Made by a program: the position numbers and the translations under genes
The notes under the pieces: generated by a model
What the model was told of the DNA's origin: nothing
Seen by the model: only the letters and a program-made list of their open reading frames with translations
Databases searched by the model: none
Source: Candidatus Rokuibacteriota bacterium
GTDB taxonomy: Bacteria > Methylomirabilota > Methylomirabilia > Rokubacteriales > CSP1-6
Reading direction: 5' to 3'
Assembly (NCBI GenBank): GCA_003220535.1
Contig: QHSU01000060.1
Coordinates: forward strand, 62,001-126,000
DNA: 64,000 bases
Part shown: piece by piece, positions 26,817-35,456 of the stretch
Numbering within the stretch: the stretch's first letter is position 1
How the letters are laid out: every line of letters begins with the position of its first letter

Positions 26817-27718
26817 TGGCCATCGGCCGGCCCGTTGAAGCCGCGGCCGAGATTCCGGAAACCACCGGCCGTCGTCGGTGGATCGCCGCGGTGGGCGAGT
26901 TCTGCCGCAAGCGCCCGCTGGGCGCGATCGGCGCCGCCGTCGTGATCCTCAACATCGTGGTCGGCATCGGGGCCAACGTGATCGCGCCCTACGACCCGGT
27001 GGCGACCGACTACGGCGCGATGCTCGCGCGCCCGTCGACCGGCCACTGGCTCGGCACCGACGCGTTCGGGCGCGACGTGCTGTCGCGCATCATCTACGGC
27101 TCGCGCACCGCGATGCTGGTCGGCTTCGCCTGCGCCTTCTTCGGGGCCACGATCGGCGCCGTGATCGGGGTGGCTAGCGCCTACTTCGCCGGCAAGATCG
27201 ACCTGCTGGTGCAGCGGGTCATGGACATCTTCCTCGCCTTTCCGCTCATCATCCTGGCGCTCGCGGTCGTCTCCATCCTCGGCACCGGGATCGGCAACGT
27301 CATCGTGGCGATCGCGATCCCGATGATCCCGCGCGCCGCGCTCGTCGCGCGATCGAGCGCCCTGGCCATCCGCGAGATGCCGTATGTCGACGCCGCGCGC
27401 GCGGCCGGATTCCGCCACCGGCGGATCATCGTGCGCCACATGCTCCCGAACGTCATGGCGCCGTATCTCATCATGCTCACGGCGTTCCTCGGCCAGGCGA
27501 TTCTGCTCGAGGCGTCGCTCTCGTTCCTGGGGCTGGGCGTCTCGGAGCCGACGCCGGCGTGGGGCCTGATGCTCCGGGGCGCCGCTGTGCAGTTCGCCGA
27601 GTCGGCCCCGTGGATGGCGATTTTCCCGGGTCTCGCGATCAGCCTGGCTGTCTTCGCGTTCAACCTCTTCGGCGACTCGCTGCGTGACGCGCTCGACCCC
27701 CGCTTGCGCACCCAGTGA
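26816..27718 (+). CDS. Peptide ABC transporter permease (DppC type)
   Basis: A 300-aa permease completing the operon. The DppC hallmark LGTDAFGRDVLSRIIYGSR follows the first membrane helix, and the ATPase-contact loop is YVDAARAAGFRHRRIIVRHM. Five to six membrane helices are visible. The C-terminal segment NLFGDSLRDALDPRL is the usual family end. With it the transporter has all five expected components. Confidence 0.92.
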   Translation: MAIGRPVEAAAEIPETTGRRRWIAAVGEFCRKRPLGAIGAAVVILNIVVGIGANVIAPYDPVATDYGAMLARPSTGHWLGTDAFGRDVLSRIIYGSRTAMLVGFACAFFGATIGAVIGVASAYFAGKIDLLVQRVMDIFLAFPLIILALAVVSILGTGIGNVIVAIAIPMIPRAALVARSSALAIREMPYVDAARAAGFRHRRIIVRHMLPNVMAPYLIMLTAFLGQAILLEASLSFLGLGVSEPTPAWGLMLRGAAVQFAESAPWMAIFPGLAISLAVFAFNLFGDSLRDALDPRLRTQ

Positions 27719-27784
27719 AGGTCGCTCCCGCGGCGCTGCGCGATCGACCAAGGTGCCAAAATCGGCCACAACTAAGCGAAATGC

Positions 27785-27813
27785 TTGACACATTGCGAGG
27801 ATTCGGGTACAAA
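27785..27813 (+). promoter_or_regulatory. Sigma70-type promoter of the ferredoxin gene
   Basis: A perfect -35 TTGACA (27785-27790) is separated by 17 bp from TACAAA (27808-27813). The start of transcription would fall near 27820, leaving a 50-nt leader that carries a strong SD. The surrounding 150 bp is noticeably AT-richer than the coding DNA. Confidence 0.75.
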
Positions 27814-27870
27814 GGCCGTTGGCCTTAGACTGAACACAGAACGAAAAGCGCTCGATAGTGGGAGGACTCG

Positions 27871-28137
27871 ATGCCGTATATCATCGCCGAGCCGTGCATC
27901 AATGTGAAGGACAAGGCCTGCGTCGAGGTCTGCCCGGTGGATTGCATCTACGAAGGCGAAACGATGCTCTACATCCATCCGGACGAGTGCATCGACTGCG
28001 GCGCTTGTGAACCCGTGTGCCCGGTGAAAGCGATCTTCGCAGAGGACGAGACGCCCGAGCAGTGGAAGAACTTCATCGATCTGAACAAGCAATTCTTCAA
28101 GGACAATCCCGGGGTCAAGCCCGCCACCAAGGCCTAG
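27871..28137 (+). CDS. fdxA: FdxA-type ferredoxin (7Fe/8Fe)
   Basis: An 88-aa low-potential electron carrier. Cysteines fall at 9, 17, 21, 25, 40, 43, 46 and 50. This is the spacing of Azotobacter FdI/FdxA ferredoxins, which hold one [3Fe-4S] and one [4Fe-4S] cluster. The C-terminal tail DETPEQWKNFIDLNKQFF is also typical of this group. The ATG is preceded by GGGAGG. It is transcribed alone from a strong promoter, with a hairpin downstream, fitting a housekeeping redox carrier. Confidence 0.92.
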   Translation: MPYIIAEPCINVKDKACVEVCPVDCIYEGETMLYIHPDECIDCGACEPVCPVKAIFAEDETPEQWKNFIDLNKQFFKDNPGVKPATKA

Positions 28138-28163
28138 CTGCACAGAACCCGCGGCAGCACGCC

Positions 28164-28199
28164 AGGCCCGCTGGGCATTCTTCAGGGTGCGGCGGGCCT
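28164..28199 (+). terminator. Hairpin downstream of the ferredoxin gene
   Basis: AGGCCCGC (28164-28171) pairs perfectly with GCGGGCCT (28192-28199) over a 20-nt loop, 27 bp after the fdxA stop. A short AT-rich stretch follows (GAATCATTTGC) but not a real T-tract. A terminator is the simplest reading. Confidence 0.5.
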
Positions 28200-28257
28200 G
28201 AATCATTTGCTATTCCGCTCGTTCGCGGCTGGCACACCGGTTGCGAATGTTACGGGC

Positions 28258-28494
28258 ATGGCCTCGATGCAGGGAACGACGCCGATGCCACCGCCGCCGC
28301 CGGTCGGCTATCACGGCGCGGTCTTCGACTTCAAACGACGGCTCATCGAAGCGACGCTCCACCAGGTGCGCGGCAATCGGACCCACGCAGCCCGCGCCCT
28401 CGGCCTGCAGCGGACCTACCTGCTGCGGCTCATCCGCGATCTCGGCGTCGCGGCGCCGCCCCCGCCGCCTCGCCGGAGGAGCTCCGTCGCGTAG
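28258..28494 (+). CDS. Orphan Fis-type helix-turn-helix protein
   Basis: A 78-aa protein consisting mainly of a Fis/HTH_8 DNA-binding unit: FKRRLIEATLHQVRGNRTHAARALGLQRTYLLRLIRDLGV. This is the module normally found at the C-terminus of NtrC-type activators. Here it stands alone, with proline-rich flanks (MPPPPPVG and APPPPPPRR). An upstream TTG at 28207 would add 17 residues. It lies 42 bp before the thiolase-like gene and may regulate the acyl-CoA genes downstream, but that is inference. Confidence 0.72.
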   Translation: MASMQGTTPMPPPPPVGYHGAVFDFKRRLIEATLHQVRGNRTHAARALGLQRTYLLRLIRDLGVAAPPPPPRRRSSVA

Positions 28495-28536
28495 CAGTTG
28501 ACCTTTGGCGACCCGCCCGGCAATCTGTGGCTCGCC

Positions 28537-29661
28537 ATGCATGACGTGTGGATCGCCGGCGCCGACATGACGCGCATCGGCCGGCTTCGTGAGCCCCTCG
28601 GCGACCTGATGGCCGTCGCGGCGCACACCGCGCTGCGGCGCGCGAACCGCGAGCGACCCGACTCCATCGTCGTTGCGACGATGAACCCCGAGGAGTTTCT
28701 GGGCGACGGGAACTTCGCCTCCAACGTCGCCACGCACATGGGATTCGCCGAGATCCCGTCGATCCGGGTCGAGACGGCCACGTCCTCCGGCGCGGCGGCG
28801 TTCTATGCGGGCTTTGCCCAGATCGCCGCGGGGCTGGCCCACACGGTCGTCGTCGTCGGCGGCGAGAAGATGACGCACCTTCCGACGCCGAAGGTGTCGG
28901 AGCTGATCGGGCGCTCGATCGATCCGTACGAGCGGTCGTACGGCACGACGATGCCGGCGTTCGCCGGGCTCGTCACGCGGGCGCTGATGAGTCGTCACGG
29001 CGTCAGTGAGCTCGAGATCGCGCAGGTGGCGGTGAAGAACCACGCGAACGGCGCCCGGAACCCGCTGGCGCACTTCCGTGACGAGATCACGGTCGACGTC
29101 GTTCTCGGCAGTCGCATGGTCGCCGACCCGCTGCGATTGTTCCACTGCTGCCCGATCTCCGACGGCGCGGCGGCGGTGGTGTTGACGTCCGACCGCACGA
29201 GCGTGCGCGTGGCCGGTATCGGGCAGGGAACCGACGTGCTCGCCCTGCGCCATCGCGACGCGCTCACGAGCTTCCGCGCGACGCAGGCGGCCGCGAGCGC
29301 AGCGTTCGCGATGGCGGGCTTCGGGCCGTCGCGCGTCGACGTCGCCGAGATCCACGATGCCTTCGCCCCGTTCGAGTTGATCTCGCTCGAGGATACCGGG
29401 CTCTTTCCGCCGGGAAAGGCGGCATCGGCCACGCTCGACGGCGAGACGGCACTCGACGGCCGTCTGCCGGTCAACCCCTCCGGCGGCCTCAAGGCGCGGG
29501 GGCACCCGCTCGCCGCCACCGCGCTGGCCCAGCTCGTGGAATGCGTGTGGCAGCTCACCGGATACGCGCCGAAGCGGCAGGTGGCGTGCAGCGTGGCGCT
29601 CGCCCAGTCGATTGGCGGACCCGGCACCAACAACTGGGTGACGCTCCTGGAGGCGCGATGA
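28537..29661 (+). CDS. Thiolase-like protein lacking the nucleophilic cysteine
   Basis: A 374-aa thiolase-fold protein related to SCP-x/acetyl-CoA acetyltransferases. The C-terminal motifs HDAFAPFELISLEDTG and NPSGGLKARGHPLAATALAQ are intact. The N-terminal loop that normally holds the acyl-accepting cysteine (pattern VENACASG) reads VETATSSG, with threonine 82 at the Cys position. Condensation by the usual thiolase route is therefore unlikely. Its stop overlaps the start of a DUF35 gene; thiolase-like/DUF35 pairs are known as aldol lyases in steroid side-chain breakdown and as channelling complexes in archaea. Confidence 0.85.
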   Translation: MHDVWIAGADMTRIGRLREPLGDLMAVAAHTALRRANRERPDSIVVATMNPEEFLGDGNFASNVATHMGFAEIPSIRVETATSSGAAAFYAGFAQIAAGLAHTVVVVGGEKMTHLPTPKVSELIGRSIDPYERSYGTTMPAFAGLVTRALMSRHGVSELEIAQVAVKNHANGARNPLAHFRDEITVDVVLGSRMVADPLRLFHCCPISDGAAAVVLTSDRTSVRVAGIGQGTDVLALRHRDALTSFRATQAAASAAFAMAGFGPSRVDVAEIHDAFAPFELISLEDTGLFPPGKAASATLDGETALDGRLPVNPSGGLKARGHPLAATALAQLVECVWQLTGYAPKRQVACSVALAQSIGGPGTNNWVTLLEAR

Positions 29662-30086
29662 TCGAGCGTCTCGCGGCTTCCCGGTGTCACGTGTGCGGGC
29701 TCGTCGCGGCGCCGCCGGCGCGCTGGTGTCCGCGTCACCCGGTCGAGATGACGCGCACCTCGGTGATCGGTGCCGGCGAGGTGGTGTCCTTCACCACCCT
29801 GCACTCACCCCCCGAGGGCTTCCGCTCACCCCTTCACATCGCGCTCGTCGAGCTGAGCGGCGGCGCGCGCTTCGTCTGTCACGGCGCCGAGACGCGGGGG
29901 CTGCGGATCGGCTCCCGGGTCGCCATCGAGGCCGTGGACAACGTCTACTACTTCTCGCACCTCGGCGCCATCGACCGGGCCCGGCTCTTCTGGAGTCGCG
30001 CCGGCCGCGCCGGCGAGCGCTTGAGCGCGATCGCGCGGAGCGTCGCCAAGCGCGGCTGGAAAGGACGATCACGTGGCGAAGGCTAA
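29658..30086 (+). CDS. DUF35 OB-fold protein with N-terminal zinc ribbon
   Basis: A 142-aa acyl-CoA-associated OB-fold protein. A rubredoxin-like zinc ribbon near the start (CHVCGLVAAPPARWCPRH) is followed by a beta-barrel segment (TRTSVIGAGEVVSFTTLHSP and ARFVCHGAETRGLRIGSRVAIE). Proteins of this family act as partners of thiolases. ATG 29658 overlaps the thiolase-like stop, and its 3' end overlaps the CoA-transferase start by 14 bp, so all three are probably made together. Confidence 0.88.
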   Translation: MIERLAASRCHVCGLVAAPPARWCPRHPVEMTRTSVIGAGEVVSFTTLHSPPEGFRSPLHIALVELSGGARFVCHGAETRGLRIGSRVAIEAVDNVYYFSHLGAIDRARLFWSRAGRAGERLSAIARSVAKRGWKGRSRGEG

Positions 30087-31269
30087 GGGACCGCTGGCCG
30101 GCGTGCGTGTCCTCGATCTCACTCGCGTCCTCGCCGGCCCCTTCTGCGCGATGATGCTCGGCGACATGGGCGCCGAGGTGATCAAGGTCGAGGAGCCCGG
30201 CAAGGGGGACGACACGCGCAGTTGGCCGCCGTTCGTCGGCGGCGAGTCGACGTACTTCATGTCCGTCAACCGGAACAAGAAGAGCGTGACCTTGAACCTC
30301 AAAGCGCCGGAGGGGCGCCGGATCCTGCAGACGCTCGCGCGAAAGAGCGACGTCCTCGTCGAGAACTTCAGGCCCGGCACCATGGACAAGCTGGGCTTCG
30401 GGTACCGCGCACTCGCCCGGCTGAATCCGCGGCTCGTGTACTGCTCGGTCTCCGGGTTCGGCGAATCGGGCCCCGAAGCGCATCGGGCGGGCTACGACCT
30501 CGTGATCCAGGCCGAGTCCGGCGTGATGGATCTCACCGGGTTCCCGGACGGCCCGCCGGTGAAGGTCGGCAACTCGATCGCCGATCTCGTTGCCGGCATG
30601 TCCGCGGCCCACGGCATCGTCCTGGCGCTGCTCGCCCGAAGCCGCACGCGTCGTGGCCAGAAGGTCGAGATCTCCATGCTCGACGTCATGGCGGCGCTCC
30701 TCACGTATCAGGCCGGGATCTACTTCGGGACCGGGCAACGCCCGGCCCGCCGCGGCAACGCGCATCCCTCGATCGTGCCCTACGAGGTGTTCCGCGCGGC
30801 CGACGCGTTCGTCGTGCTCGGCGTCGCCAACAACTCGCTGTGGACGAAGTGCTGCGCCGCGCTCGGGCGCCCCGAGCTAGCCCAGGACCCGCGCTTCGAT
30901 GCCGAGGCCAAGCGCGTCCAGAACCGGCAGGCGCTCGTCCCGCTCCTGAACGAAATCCTGGGCACCCGGGCCGCTGCCGACTGGGTCAAGCAGTTCGAGG
31001 CGGCGGGCATTCCCGCGGGGCTCATCAAGTCGGTCGCCGAGGTGTGCGAGAGCGAGCACCTGAAGGCGCGCGGCATGATCGTGACGCTCCCGCACCCCCG
31101 GGCGCAGCGGGTGACCGTGATGGGTGTGCCGGTGCGCTTGCACGCGACGCCCGGCAGTGCCGCGACGGCGCCGCCGGTGATCGGCCAGCACACCGACGCG
31201 GTCCTCAAGAGCCTCGTCGGACTCACCAAGCGGGCGATCGTCCAGCTGCGCAAAGACGGCGTCGTCTGA
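30073..31269 (+). CDS. CaiB/BaiF (family III) CoA transferase
   Basis: A 398-aa family III CoA transferase that would move CoA between carboxylic acids. The N-terminus GVRVLDLTRVLAGPFCAMMLGDMGAEVIKVE is diagnostic. The catalytic aspartate is expected in the segment RAGYDLVIQAESGVMDLTG. The C-terminal part (PSIVPYEVFRAADAF and the RAAADWV region) is normal. It starts on GTG 30073 inside the end of the DUF35 gene. The acid activated is unknown. Confidence 0.92.
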   Translation: MAKAKGPLAGVRVLDLTRVLAGPFCAMMLGDMGAEVIKVEEPGKGDDTRSWPPFVGGESTYFMSVNRNKKSVTLNLKAPEGRRILQTLARKSDVLVENFRPGTMDKLGFGYRALARLNPRLVYCSVSGFGESGPEAHRAGYDLVIQAESGVMDLTGFPDGPPVKVGNSIADLVAGMSAAHGIVLALLARSRTRRGQKVEISMLDVMAALLTYQAGIYFGTGQRPARRGNAHPSIVPYEVFRAADAFVVLGVANNSLWTKCCAALGRPELAQDPRFDAEAKRVQNRQALVPLLNEILGTRAAADWVKQFEAAGIPAGLIKSVAEVCESEHLKARGMIVTLPHPRAQRVTVMGVPVRLHATPGSAATAPPVIGQHTDAVLKSLVGLTKRAIVQLRKDGVV

Positions 31270-31306
31270 CGAACGCCCCGCCCCTTCGCGCGGCCACGCC
31301 GGCCTC

Positions 31307-31918
31307 ATGGCGCTCGTTCCCATGAACGCTCTCGTTCCTCTCGAGCCCGTCACGCTCGAGGGGCGCTACATCATCCTCGAGCCGCTCGCCGAGCATCACG
31401 CCCGGGACATCTTCGACGCGATGCAGGACGAGGAGGTCTGCCGCTACCTCGCCTGGGCGCCGCCGCAGAGGCTCGACGAGAGCCTCGAGCTGATCCGCCA
31501 GGCCGGGGCGGTGATGGCTCGCCGTGAGTCGATCGTCTTCGCGCAGGTCTGGAAGGCGACGGGCCGCGCGATCGGCTCGACGCGTCTGCTCGACGTGCGC
31601 CCGCTCGACCGGCAAGTCGAAATCGGCGCCACGTTCCTGGCCCGCGACTACTGGCGCACGGCGGCCAATACGGAATCGAAATACCTCTTCCTGCGGCATT
31701 GCTTCGAGACCCTCGGCTGCGTGCGCGTCGCCCTGAAGACCGACGGGCGCAACGTTCGATCGCAAGAGGCCCTGGCCCGTCTGGGTGCGGTCCGCGAGGG
31801 TACACTCCGTAAGCACATGAACGTCCGCGGCTACCAGCGCGACACCGTCTATTTCTCCATCCTCGACACCGAATGGCCCGAAATCCGCACCCGCCTCGCC
31901 TCCCGCCTCTACGCCTGA
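31307..31918 (+). CDS. GNAT acetyltransferase (RimJ/RimL type)
   Basis: A 203-aa N-acetyltransferase. It has the RimJ/RimL-style start ALVPLEPVTLEGRYIILEPL and the substrate-strand segment VEIGATFLARDYWRTAANTESKYL. The acetyl-CoA region is CVRVALKTDGRNVRSQEALARLGAVREG. Alternative ATG starts lie at 31307 and 31322. It follows the CoA transferase by 37 bp. The target (protein N-terminus or small molecule) cannot be told. Confidence 0.85.
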   Translation: MALVPMNALVPLEPVTLEGRYIILEPLAEHHARDIFDAMQDEEVCRYLAWAPPQRLDESLELIRQAGAVMARRESIVFAQVWKATGRAIGSTRLLDVRPLDRQVEIGATFLARDYWRTAANTESKYLFLRHCFETLGCVRVALKTDGRNVRSQEALARLGAVREGTLRKHMNVRGYQRDTVYFSILDTEWPEIRTRLASRLYA

Positions 31919-32081
31919 CCCCATCACGGCCCGCGGGCTCCGAGTGTGATCGAATCGCTCGCATCGTCGGTGGTAGGTCTGTGGACGTGACGAGTACGGA
32001 TAGAGCCCAGCCGCACCGGGTTCATGCCGACGCGTGCGGCGTGGTCGAGCGACCCCGCCGGTCGCCCTTCCCACCCCCGCC

Positions 32082-32126
32082 TCAACAGTCCGATTGTTGA
32101 CACCGCAACGGCCGCGGGCGCATGAT
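32082..32126 (+). promoter_or_regulatory. Putative promoter and palindromic operator of cimA
   Basis: The perfect inverted repeat TCAACA-N7-TGTTGA (32082-32100) overlaps a consensus -35 TTGACA (32097-32102). A partial -10 CATGAT (32121-32126) lies 18 bp downstream, and the cimA ATG is at 32139. The overlap between palindrome and -35 suggests repression by a dimeric regulator; which one is unknown. Confidence 0.5.
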
Positions 32127-32138
32127 CGAAACCTGTTC

Positions 32139-33719
32139 ATGAGCCGCCTGATCAAGATCTACGACACCACGCTCCGCGACGGCACCCAGGGCGAGGGCGT
32201 GTCGTTCTCGATGGAGGACAAGGTTCGGCTCGCGACCCGACTCGATGCGTTGGGGATCCACTACATCGAGGGTGGGTGGCCGGGCTCGAACCCGAAGGAC
32301 CTGCGCTTCTTCCGTCGCATGCAGGACGTCACGTTCAAGCACGCGAAGCTCGCGGCGTTCAGCATGACCCGGCGCGCAGGCGGGGCCGCCGACTCGGATG
32401 CCAACATGCGGGCGCTGCTTGACGCCGGGGCGCCGGTGGCGACGATCGTGGGCAAGTCGTGGGACTTCCACGTGACCGAGGCCCTCGGCACGACGCTCGC
32501 CGAGAACCTCGCGATGATCGGCGACACGATCGCGTTCCTCCGGCCCCGGATGGACGAGGTGATCTTCGACGCCGAGCACTTCTTCGACGGCTTCCGCGCC
32601 AACCCCGACTACGCGCTGGCCACGCTGAAGGCAGCGGAAGCGGCCGGCGCCCACTGGCTCGTCCTCTGCGACACCAACGGTGGCACGCTGCCGGCCGAGC
32701 TCGTCGCGACGATCCAGGCCGTGAAGCAGCACGTGCGGGCACCACTCGGGATCCACGTACACAACGACGCCGAGTGCGCCGTCGCGAACTCGCTCGCCGC
32801 CGCCGCCGAGGGCATCGGCCAGGTGCAGGGGACGTTCAATGGCTTCGGCGAGCGCTGTGGCAACGCCAACCTCGTGTCCGTCGTCCCCAGCCTGATCTTG
32901 AAGATGGGGCTCGACTGCATCCCGGAGCCGAACCTGCGCGAGCTCCGGGACGTGTCGCGCTTCGTGTCGGAGCTGGCGAACCGCAAGCCCTGGTCCTCGC
33001 AGCCGTACGTCGGCGACTCCGCGTTCGCCCACAAGGGCGGCATGCACGTCTCCGCCGTCCTCAAGCACCCGGAGACCTACGAGCACATCGACCCCCAGGC
33101 GGTGGGCAACCACCGGCGGGTGCTCGTGTCCGAGCTGGCGGGCAAGTCCAACATCCTCTGGAAGGCGCGCGAGTACGGAATCGACATCGACCGGGACACT
33201 CCGGACTCTCGCCGGATCCTCGAGCAGCTCAAGGCGCTCGAGGACCAGGGGTTCCAGTTCGAGGGCGCCGAGGCGTCCTTCGAGCTCCTCATGGAGCGCG
33301 CGCTGGGACGCCACCGCTCCTACTTCGAGCTCGAGGCGTACCGGGTGATCGTCGAGGAGCAGAACACCGATCAGGAGCCCGTGGCGGAGGCGACCGTCCG
33401 GGTGCGGGTGAAGGGGATGCTGGAGCACACGGCCGCATCGGGGAACGGCCCCGTCAACGCGCTGGACCACGCGCTCCGCAAGGCCCTGGAAGAGTTCTAT
33501 CCCAACCTCAAGACGATGCAGCTCCTCGACTACAAGGTGCGCATCCTCGACGAGTCGAAGGGCACCGCGGCCAAGACGCGGGTGCTCATCACCTCCGGCG
33601 ACGGCGACGAGACCTGGGGCACGGTGGGCGTCGCCGACAACATCATCGAGGCGTCCTGGCAGGCGCTGGTGGACTCGGTCGAGTTCAAGTTGCGCCGCGA
33701 CGAGTCCGCCCGAGCCTGA
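32139..33719 (+). CDS. cimA: (R)-citramalate synthase
   Basis: CimA condenses acetyl-CoA and pyruvate to (R)-citramalate, the first step of threonine-independent isoleucine synthesis. The 526-aa length fits. The DRE-TIM catalytic start [18 protein letters not shown], the metal-binding [18 protein letters not shown] and GERCGNANL are present. A C-terminal LeuA-type allosteric domain (about 400-526) implies feedback control, by isoleucine in known CimA. The closely related 2-isopropylmalate synthase is less likely, given the DGTQGEG sequence and the insertion [11 protein letters not shown] typical of CimA. Confidence 0.92.
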   Translation: MSRLIKIYDTTLRDGTQGEGVSFSMEDKVRLATRLDALGIHYIEGGWPGSNPKDLRFFRRMQDVTFKHAKLAAFSMTRRAGGAADSDANMRALLDAGAPVATIVGKSWDFHVTEALGTTLAENLAMIGDTIAFLRPRMDEVIFDAEHFFDGFRANPDYALATLKAAEAAGAHWLVLCDTNGGTLPAELVATIQAVKQHVRAPLGIHVHNDAECAVANSLAAAAEGIGQVQGTFNGFGERCGNANLVSVVPSLILKMGLDCIPEPNLRELRDVSRFVSELANRKPWSSQPYVGDSAFAHKGGMHVSAVLKHPETYEHIDPQAVGNHRRVLVSELAGKSNILWKAREYGIDIDRDTPDSRRILEQLKALEDQGFQFEGAEASFELLMERALGRHRSYFELEAYRVIVEEQNTDQEPVAEATVRVRVKGMLEHTAASGNGPVNALDHALRKALEEFYPNLKTMQLLDYKVRILDESKGTAAKTRVLITSGDGDETWGTVGVADNIIEASWQALVDSVEFKLRRDESARA

Positions 33720-33908
33720 GCCCCGCGGTCGCCGTCGGCGATCGCACCCGGTCACAAAGTGGCTGGACCGAGAGTGATCTTCCCGGTCAATAAATCACCA
33801 GGCACCACCCGGTCCAAATCTCGTAAGTATTCAGAATTACTTCAGAATCACCCCCAAGGGCTCTCCGGTATCAGATTTGCTTTTCCGGTATGGCAGGAGG
33901 GCTCAGAC

Positions 33909-34202
33909 ATGTCGCTCAATGGAACGGCGGTAGGCGAGTCGGTGAGTGGAGGCGCTTCTCGCCCGTGGCTCTCGCCCCGGGGAGTGGGGCGCCCCTCGAC
34001 GGTGGCACCGTTCGCTCCTCAGATCGAGGCATGGCTGCGTGAGACACCCGCGCTTTCCGGTGCCGAGGTGCTTCGGCGCGCGCGCGAGGTCGGTTATCGA
34101 GGCGGCAAGAGCGCGCTCTACGAGCTCGTACGTCGACTCCGCATCCCGATCTCCGCGAGCCTCACGGTCCTTCCGGGCAACAGCGGCAACGCAAGCCGGT
34201 AA
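33909..34202 (+). mobile_element. IS21 IstA N-terminal remnant (97-aa ORF)
   Basis: An intact 97-codon frame whose segment GRPSTVAPFAPQIEAWLRE, continuing through LSGAEVLRRAREVGYRGGKS, matches the N-terminal helix-turn-helix region of IS21-family IstA transposases. The DDE catalytic domain and the istB gene are absent. AGGAGG at 33895-33900 gives it an excellent ribosome site. The 190 bp upstream is distinctly AT-richer than the surroundings and holds short repeats of CCCGGTC. It is either an IS scar or a small DNA-binding protein derived from a transposase. Confidence 0.65.
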
Positions 34203-34326
34203 GTCGTCCCTACCGCGGGACGCGGCTCCGGGCGATGATCGCGCCCGGTGTCGCGTCGTGATGCTGTCCGACGCTTCCACGTCCCGCCGCCGCGTGCTCT
34301 CGCGCCACCGGGGCGGCGTTCCTCAC

Positions 34327-34749
34327 CTACGGATGTAGTCGCTTGTAGAACAACAGCTCGCGGTAGCCCCGGGGAAGGTTGTCGATGTGGCCCGAGGGCG
34401 TGAAGCCGAGCACGGTGTGCATCCGGATCGCGGCCGCGTTGGTCTCCTCGGTCGACGAGAAGAGCCGCGGTCCCGGCGAGATGGCTTCGACCATCTTGAA
34501 GAGCGCGCGCGCCGCGCCCCGCCGGCGGAAGTTCTCGCGGACCGCCACGAGCGACACGAAGGTGCACTGGAACCAGTCCGTGCGATAGGCGAGAACGCCG
34601 ACGACCTCGCCGGCCTCCTCGGCGACCATCAAGTGGTGGCGCTCCGCGTGCGAACGGACGAAGGGCCCGGCCCGCTCGGGGCCGATGACCTCGGCCGCGA
34701 GCGCCATGACGGCCGCGATGTCGGACGACTCCGCGTGCCGGACGGTCAT
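34327..34749 (-). CDS. GNAT acetyltransferase
   Basis: A 140-aa N-acetyltransferase, last gene of the ligA operon. It has the acetyl-CoA pocket sequence VSLVAVRENFRRRGAARALF (R/Q-x-x-G-x-G/A variant RRRGAA) and a C-terminal segment TNAAAIRMHTVLGFTPSGHI typical of GNATs. Start ATG 34749 lies 29 bp after the RraA-like gene. The substrate is unknown. Confidence 0.82.
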   Translation of the reverse strand: MTVRHAESSDIAAVMALAAEVIGPERAGPFVRSHAERHHLMVAEEAGEVVGVLAYRTDWFQCTFVSLVAVRENFRRRGAARALFKMVEAISPGPRLFSSTEETNAAAIRMHTVLGFTPSGHIDNLPRGYRELLFYKRLHP

Positions 34750-34778
34750 CGGGCCAGGACCGCGGAGCGCTCCCGGGC

Positions 34779-35456
34779 CTAGTACGTGCCCGGCCGGATC
34801 TGCTTGTAGAGCTGCTTGAGCGCGTCCGCCGAGAACGTGGGCGACTGGCAGACCGAGATGATCTTGCGCTCGTCGGCCTCCACCTTGGCCACCGCCTCCG
34901 GAATGCGGCTGGCGATCTCGGCGGGGATCGTCACGGCACCGTGCTGGTCGGCGTGGACCAGGTCGCCGGGCTTCACCCAGAGCCCTCCGACCTTGATCGG
35001 CAGGCCGAAGTCCACCATGTGCACGTACGCGTGCGAGACCGAGATGTGGGCCGCGGCGAACTGGAACCCCAGCGCGCGCACTTCGTCCAGGTCGCGCACC
35101 GAGCCGTCGGTGATCACTCCGGCGCAGCCGAGCGCTCGATGGATGTTGGCCTGCACCTCGCCCCACTGCGCGCCCTGGCCCCGCGGCTCGTCGAGGTCGT
35201 GCACCACGATGACACGCGGCGCCGGGATCGAGAGCACGTAGTCCCACCACGCGAACGTAGAGGCGCGGTGTCCCTCGAGCGGCTGCGGCTCGGCCCGGAT
35301 CACCGCGGGGACGGCGTAGCCGACCAGCGGCCCGAGCTCGGAGAAGAGCGTCCGAACCTCGGACGACATGTTCCCCTGGTTGCGGGGCCTGACGTTGAAC
35401 GTCTCGATCGCGTTGGCCACGCTCGGACTGGAGATCTTCTTGAGGGCGTCGATCAT
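34779..35456 (-). CDS. RraA-like protein (demethylmenaquinone methyltransferase/aldolase family)
   Basis: A 225-aa protein of the RraA/HMG-aldolase family. Its signature segments are GVITDGSVRDLDEVRALGFQFAA and KPGDLVHADQHGAVTIP. Members include RNase E inhibitors and 4-hydroxy-4-methyl-2-oxoglutarate aldolases; the conserved G-x-x-TDG-x-x-RD pattern supports a divalent-metal aldolase site. It is often misnamed as a menaquinone methyltransferase. The ATG overlaps the TPR-protein stop. No catabolic partner genes adjoin it. Confidence 0.85.
   Translation of the reverse strand: MIDALKKISSPSVANAIETFNVRPRNQGNMSSEVRTLFSELGPLVGYAVPAVIRAEPQPLEGHRASTFAWWDYVLSIPAPRVIVVHDLDEPRGQGAQWGEVQANIHRALGCAGVITDGSVRDLDEVRALGFQFAAAHISVSHAYVHMVDFGLPIKVGGLWVKPGDLVHADQHGAVTIPAEIASRIPEAVAKVEADERKIISVCQSPTFSADALKQLYKQIRPGTY

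Noticed and set aside
31919..32100. Small ORF downstream of the RimJ/RimL-type acetyltransferase
   Set aside because: Continuation of an out-of-frame shadow with proline/arginine bias and no ribosome site; the span is better explained as the cimA promoter region.
7651..34220. Shared word TCCCTACCGCG at 7655 and 34207 as a dispersed repeat family
   Set aside because: Only 11 bases match and the flanks differ; in GC-rich DNA of this length that can arise by chance.
34779..35456. Demethylmenaquinone methyltransferase function for the RraA-like protein
   Set aside because: The family name is a historical misannotation; no SAM-binding motif is present.
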